A stretch of DNA of 64,000 nt. Origin: Citrus sinensis (lineage: Eukaryota; Streptophyta; Magnoliopsida; Sapindales; Rutaceae). The translations under genes were made by a program, and so were the position numbers. The first letter of the stretch is position 1. Each line of letters starts with the position of its first letter. This document shows positions 57,806 to 64,000 of this stretch, piece by piece. Where the stretch lies: positions 2,294,001 through 2,358,000 of the forward strand of contig NC_068560.1 in NCBI RefSeq assembly GCF_022201045.2, written 5' to 3'. The notes under the pieces were generated by a model. It did no database searches. It was not told where the DNA came from and was given only the letters and a program-made list of their open reading frames with translations.

Positions 57806-60800
57806 TTATGAAGATAGCTTCAAACGCATTTGCTCCTTCAAATCTTTAAATCCCTCTAGCACTTCTTTCATAGTTTTCTTCACTTCTTGAATATCCTTTA
57901 CAACTAGCTTGAATTCATTTGTTTGGTCAACAAGCACAGGGTTGTGACTATCATGCTCCGAGGAACTGCATGCATACTTGACTTGAAGCGAAAAATATAG
58001 AAATAATGCATAAACTTTAATGACAATTTAGAAACCATGAGACCACTTATGTCCATCACCTGCTATTGTGCATTTCAATTGCCATGCCACACTGTTGAGC
58101 AACATCATTACTGTTTTCTTCACACCTTTTGTTCATTTCAGTCATGCCTAAAACAAGAAGGGATAAGAGAAAAATATTTTAGATATTTAGCATATTTAGT
58201 TCTAAAATACGAAGAGGTGGAATTCTTCAATTTTTTATGTAAATAATACCATCAGCAGCCAAGTCTGCAGCAGTATTTGGAGCTTCATTGCCACTTGGTT
58301 TCATTGCACGAACACAAGACAGCCCAGATCCATAAGCTTCATTATGAGATCCAACTCCATATTGCTGGCCACTAGGAGCAGTGATTTGAGTCTTGTCTTC
58401 AGTCACCATGGCTATCAATTACATATATAGGCAAACAGACAGATATTGAGTACTGTCAGAGAGATGAACATGATAGGACAAACCCAACCGAACAGCCAAC
58501 ATCTAGGAGAAGCATTAGCCTATCATTGTTCTTAATTTTAAAAGATATTACATTTAATGGCACACTGAATCATTCCAAGAACTGGTATATAAAATTGTGT
58601 ATGGAGAAAAATACTGTACAAGTAGAAAGGAATTGAATTCTAAATTAATCAATTCCACTGATCTAAAACAGAATTAAAGTCATCTCAGATTCTAGAAGAA
58701 TTTACATCCGCATGCATATGTACTCCTTGACAATTACATTTGATATAGTTAGAGAACTTTGCAGTCATTCAAATAAACTAATATTGATTTTTTATAAGAA
58801 AAAGCTGAAGAATGACAACCTGCAGTATCTGTTGAGTCATTCAAGTGGCAAGAGACTCCATTGCTTTTCAGATTCTGAGCAGGACTTGTATAAGTTCTTT
58901 GATGTCCAGATTCCGGAGAGGTACCAATATTTTCTTTTCCATCGATCCTTGTAGAGTCCACACAATCCGGTTGAAGCTCAATTATGTCTGCAATTACTTC
59001 CGGAATCTCATTTAATAAACGTGATTGTTCTGATGGCGTTTGAAGCTTCAGGAGTTTATCCATGTCCACATACAGCGTATGCGAAGAGGCAGGTTAAGGA
59101 CGACCAATTTTCCTTTTGCAAATGCCATTCCACAAATTCCATACTAGTGAGTTGTTTAAATGCACATCTAATTGCATGCATATGAGAAACTTACTAGTCC
59201 AACTTTGTATGACCACTACATGAAGGATATTGTCTCCTCCATCCTTTCTCATTTGCTCTATCAACACACTTTCGCAGTATATCCAGCTCTCTTGCGATCC
59301 ACTAATTTTATTCAAAAAAGAAAAAAACAATTGAAACAAAAATGCGAATACGGAAAGCAGTTTATGAAAGTTTTTTTTTTAAAAAAGGAGAGGTCCACCA
59401 AATCATAAAAGTATACATGAGCATGGGGTCAGCTGAAGTTATAAAAAGGTCTTTTTGAAAAGTGACCAAAACAAGCACGTCTAATAATTACAAGAAACAA
59501 AATAAGTTATGATAAAACACTACTTAGAGAAAAATTGTAAATCCACCCTTATATACTAATTTATTTTTCTTTCTTCTTTATCTTTTAATTATCTGGGTCT
59601 CATTACTGGCTCGAATTCCGCCTTCTGGTGTAATTTAAGCTCATTGCTACATGAATTAAAGCCATGGAATTATAATTCTGGAAATACCAAAAGTTTCCAA
59701 CTCTTCACATGTTAAATGAAAATACATACATGTTTGGTTATATCCTCATGCAGACAAACGGCCTTCTGCCTAAGCTCCACCTGCAAATCAACAGAGTCAC
59801 ACACTCTGGTAAGGTCTGTATAGTATTCTCGTTAATTGTTTTGATATGCAAAAGGAAGCTGCAATGTCCTTTACACTTATCATTGAACAGTATTAAACTC
59901 ATGCATTTTCTTTGAAACTACTTTCTTAAAGGCCACAAATTATTTGTCGAAAGAAAAAGAGAATTTAAAGAGCTAGACCAAGAAAGCAATGTAAGTAAAA
60001 TAGTTAAGATTATGATAAAGAAATAGTCTGCCTTCCTATGGTTTAAGAAATAAATTTCCAAAATAAATTCATTTGGTTTAAATCTTCATGGTTAAAATGT
60101 AACACATTTCAGGAATCATGTACAAACTGAACAGCGTATCAAGGTCAAAACAACAACGTGGCGTTAACAACATGGCAACCCCTTGGATACGAGAAGGCTG
60201 ATATATCAAGGTAAAAGATTACAATACATCAGGGAATGCAGCATAATTTCCCACGTTGTCCCATTAGTATTTTAGCAACATTGAGAATGATAAGAGAAAT
60301 TTTTTAAAGCAAACTGGTATGCAGTCAGAAACAATACATTACAATTTAGAGGTACTTTTGACTGCTGCAAAGATCTCCCCCATGCATAATGAAATCAGCA
60401 GTTTTGTGATCCACTAACATTTCTGTAAGAATTATTTCTTGATAACTATTATTTCTTGATAATTATTTTGTCCTTTCCAGAAAATGTTACACCATAAATC
60501 TTTTTTGTTTATAAATTAAATAGTTTTTCAGCCACTACAATTCACTACCAGAGTAATCACCGCTATACACAAGGAATCTTAACAAACTACCATGTAAAAT
60601 AGAAGTCTGTAATGTGAGAATGAGCATAATCTAATACATACAATACAGTGGTTCTCAAATCACGCCACACTAAAAAAGAAAACCAAACAGCTAAAGTATC
60701 CAAAACTTACAACAGTTGGCCTACTAGCCAGGCCATTTTTCACTCTCTGACGCAAATCCTCACATTCTTCCTGCAAGTAATAGCACTTAAAATAAGTATC

Positions 60801-63788
60801 TACTTGTTAAGTAAAGAAATTAGATAAATAAGCCTACATACTAAACATACAACCTCAGAGAAGTCATCATTGGACAGATTGCATATGGGTACCCATTTTA
60901 CTCTATCAGAGAGTTCGAGGAGAATTTCTGCATTGACACTTGTTTTATGTATGCCTGTAATGATACAAAATTATATTCTGAAGCAGGACACGAATTACCT
61001 AAGCCAGAGGAAACAGTTAATGCAACGAGTAGCATTCCATGATAACATGATCTTATTTAATGTCGAAGCAGGAAATGTGTATGATTTTTGTCAAATCAGA
61101 AAGCCATGCATTATTTATTCAGTGATGCATTAGTTGAATTATTGTATTCATGATTGAAATAATCACCTGAAACTTGCACAAGCTGGTGAGAATTTTTCTG
61201 CAGATAATCATTTGGGTCTGATCTTACTCTCACAAAACTTCCCATTACTTTAGCTTCAAAAGTCTCCAGTTGCTTTGACAGCTCCTCCACTAAACTCTTC
61301 CTCAAGTAGACAAGCTTGATATTTTTAGGGACTACAGATGCAAAACAGCTTTCTTGAACATTCATAACAACTTCCTTGGTATGAGAATTTTTTTGAGCAT
61401 CCCCGACAACTTCCTTGGTATAGGATCTTTTTACTGAGTTTGATTGCCTTTTACATGCCTCCAAGTCTTCTTCAACCTCAATTTCTGAACAACTTCCAAA
61501 TTCCTCCTCAAGAAGTTCCAAGTTCTCAGCTAGATGAATGGTCAGAAGTTTAGGTATACTATTTTTATTCACCGACTTCCGACCAAAAAGTGCCTTAAGC
61601 CTTGCATCACAAATGATTTTTCTCTTTCTTTCTGGGTGAAAAAGTTTGTTTTCTTTACAATATCCACTAATGATAGTTGTAATAGCATCATCTGATAATT
61701 CTCGGGTTGTGTCTTTGCCAATGGAAGCAAGGAACTCCAAGAGAGGTCTCGATCCCCATCCAACAAACTCTTTTCTGCTTGACTTCACTTTACTATTTGC
61801 CACAGATACCTTTCCTTTGGATCTCTTCCTTTTCCTAATTTGACTATCGTCTTCAGATTCATCACTATCGTCTTTACCTTCATCAGATTCAAATGAATCA
61901 GAAGCACCAGAATAAAGTTCACCACTTTTCAGCCGGTTGTATGCTGAAATAACTTGTTCCGAAGTCAAACGTTCCTTATCCTTTATTATCTGCCAATACT
62001 CATAAAAGTAACTATTTTCTGGATCACTGAAGTCTATCTTGCACTGTAGAGCAATAAAGAAAGCCATTGCATAAAAATGTTAGTGTTTATGTATTGCCTG
62101 TATTGCAAAAACCAGGATGATTACATGACTCAACCAGCTACCCTGGCAACAATGTCAATTTATAAAGATGAAAGGGAAGTAAACGCACAATCAATAAAAT
62201 CATGATGGTTACAGCCTACATCATCTAAAAGATATAATACACATGTGACCTTAGGCAGAAAGAATAAAGTCCTTAATCATGTTGTTTACCCCCCAAAAAA
62301 AAAAAATGATGATAATAATAATAAAGAGAATAAAAGGAATTTTTTTTGAAAAAATCAAGAATTCTAGTTCGAATGATGATTAAATCCTTTCTAGTTTCTT
62401 TTATTTCTTTTGTCAAGAAAAAGTTAAAAGTATATCAGTAAAGGCTGCAAATATATTATAAGCCACACCCTGCCCTCATCTGAAATCTTCAGGTTTTCAA
62501 GAAAAAAACAGCAAAATAATAATCTCTACTAAATTATAGTTCTTTTTATTAATCTTTTTGTTCTTTTCAAAAAGAAAACAAAAGAACCAAAAGTCTATTT
62601 TTTACGCTTGCATTGCTTTCACAACAACTCTAAGGCAGCAAAAGAACGTGTAAATATGTAAATGAAAATTGCAACTGCATCAATCCACCATTCTACAACC
62701 AAAATAATTTGTTACTGCATTTAGTCTTCATTATTTTTTCTACTTTTCAATAGGAAATTAAAGTAAAGAAAGAATATTATTCAAACTTGCATTCCTAGAC
62801 TCACCACTATTTTGTATCGACTAAGAAGGCTTACATACATGTGAAAACAGATGATGCGTGGTAAGCAAATTAGCAACACTAAGAAAGCTACAGTATTTAT
62901 TACAAACTATGCATACCCCATGAGAGTCAACATCCTTATTTTCTTCTATAAGCAACACAAGCTCTAAACACCCACTGCAGAGGCCTTTATTCCCTTTAAC
63001 TATTGCAAACTCCGCATCACAGATGCAGTGTCCACATATGGCCTTTGGGGAACATAGGCAATAAAATTTTGGAGCTTTGCCGCATTCGTAGCAAGCATGC
63101 AAATCTGTCATTAAGCACTTATTCAGTCAAGGGTTACCACCGATATTCTTAAAATAATGCAAGAATGACAAGGTAAACAATAACCATATCTCATACAAAT
63201 TATGTGACTGGTGAATTTTTATATGGAAAGTTTATAGGGTATTAGACTACATATTGAAATTCCTTTGGATGGAGAAAGAAAAAAACCCCTTATACATATA
63301 TATTTTTCTTTTAAACCAGTTAAGATAGAAATAAAGATGTAGTTAGTGAGCGTGGGGGAGTGAGTATGCATGTTATGGTAGCAGCGCCACCTCATGGTGC
63401 ATAACTTTCACGCTGACCAACCATGTGGTGCCATGTTGCTAGGTTTCGTGCGTTATGATAACAATGTGACTATTGCTTTATGTTGAGGCTCGCCTTTAAG
63501 TGAACAGCATTACTGACTGAGAAATGCTTTTCTTCTCCCTCACCCTCCTCTCTTATCACATAGATGGAAGACGGGTTATCAGGTCACATGCACATTACAT
63601 ATCGAAAGGCTGATATAACACACTAGAAAAAGAAATACAATAAAAGGTTCAATGAGAATTACAGAATAATAAACAGAAAAAGTGTCATCACAAATAAGAA
63701 CAACTTACCACACTTCCACTTTACTCCAGTCTCCAATAGAGAATCATCCTCATTTACACAACTGGGATGATAAGCTTTAAGACAGTCT
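57806..63788 (-). CDS. PHD-like zinc finger / SWIB / Plus-3 domain protein (5' end outside window)
   Basis: Eleven minus-strand exons are readable: 63709-63788, 62917-63104, 61167-62043, 60854-60954, 60711-60770, 59730-59780, 59231-59301, 58820-59076, 58250-58411, 58060-58147, 57806-57965. They join in frame for 697 residues. The N-terminus lies to the right of the window. Exons 1-2 hold an extended PHD-like finger (DCLKAYHPSC, CYECGKAPKFYCLCSPKAIC). The third exon holds an acidic, basic-rich linker, a SWIB domain (EFVGWGSRPLLEFLASIGKD) and the start of the Plus-3 domain, which ends in the fifth. The seventh to eighth exons carry DILRKCVDRANEKGWRRQ and LQTPSEQSRLLNEIPEVI. A C-terminal coiled coil ends at LKLSS. 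The layout matches plant At5g08430-like, NERD and CCCH44 proteins, which act in chromatin and transcription; no GYF domain is seen. The intron at 59077-59230 is AT-AC type. Confidence 0.88.
59077..59230 (-). other. U12-type AT-AC intron of the SWIB gene (154 nt)
   Basis: On the minus strand the intron starts ATATCCTT, the U12 5' splice site consensus, and ends TTCGCATAC. TCCTTAAC, a U12 branch-point consensus, lies about 17 bases before the 3' end. Joining CA|G across it gives WRRQLYVDMDK, which restores the conserved family sequence. No GT-AG pair in this interval keeps the frame. Confidence 0.88.
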
Positions 63789-64000
63789 CTACAGGCAATG
63801 AATATAAAAATTAGTAGGATAGACAATATGTTATATCAAGAAACAGAAGATATCATTACTCTAAAAGAATATATTACCGTAAGATTCATAAGTATACAAA
63901 ATGACAATATATATATTACACTTATTTGCTTTTGAAATTATTTTGATAATGAGGACAATAGGTCTTAAATATGTGTATTACCCTAAGGTTCATGAATGCA

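Noticed and set aside
58227..59339. Separate small minus-strand genes
   Set aside because: These frames are single exons of the SWIB/Plus-3 gene; splice sites and phases join them.

Overview
This is plant nuclear DNA from a eudicot. The evidence is short GT-AG introns, an AT-rich intergenic background, abundant copia, gypsy, hAT, MULE and SINE relics, and plant-specific genes such as a FAR1-related sequence gene. The copia and gypsy families look to me like those of Citrus or other Sapindales, but that is recall and was not tested.

The left two thirds (1-47 kb) is a transposon-rich, gene-poor region. It holds the 3' part of a decayed copia element with its 3' LTR (1-3940) and a second decayed copia element (about 11.85-17.55 kb). 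A gypsy solo LTR with a perfect 5-bp target duplication lies at 17549-18780. Gypsy fragments occupy 24.3-27 kb, and several DNA transposons can be bounded exactly by their target-site duplications. A dispersed duplication is present as copy A (inverted, about 5.4-9.85 kb), copy B (about 31.15-34.5 kb) and a partial copy C (22.99-24.34 kb). Copies A and B each carry a two-exon gene for a 48-residue protein that I cannot assign to a family. Comparing copies gives empty sites for a SINE, a small MITE and the first copia element. Two retrocopies with poly(A) tails and 17-19 bp target duplications, one of them ribosomal protein L15, sit in copy B.

At 38985-45010 there is a complete-looking hAT transposon: 8-bp target duplication, matching ends, subterminal GATCC-rich repeats and an open 736-residue transposase after one intron. 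A 1.1-kb element at 29816-30941 has the same ends and is probably a non-autonomous relative. Gene fragments in this part are a ubiquitin protease Cys-box exon, a signal peptide peptidase-like exon, a MuDR-type N-terminal domain and a CACTA transposase-associated domain.

The right third (47-64 kb) is genic. FRS11 (three coding exons, 680 residues, plus strand) is followed by a hAT MITE, then CMC2 (three coding exons, 83 residues, plus strand, twin CX9C). On the minus strand is a PHD/SWIB/Plus-3 protein gene that runs off the right edge. CMC2 intron 1 contains a decayed duplicate of exon 2. The SWIB gene contains an intron with all the sequence marks of a minor-spliceosome (U12) AT-AC intron.

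The three conserved genes act in separate processes: light-signalling-type transcription control, mitochondrial respiratory-complex biogenesis, and chromatin or transcription. Nothing suggests they are co-regulated beyond being neighbours. I saw no CRISPR array, tRNA, rRNA or viral gene.
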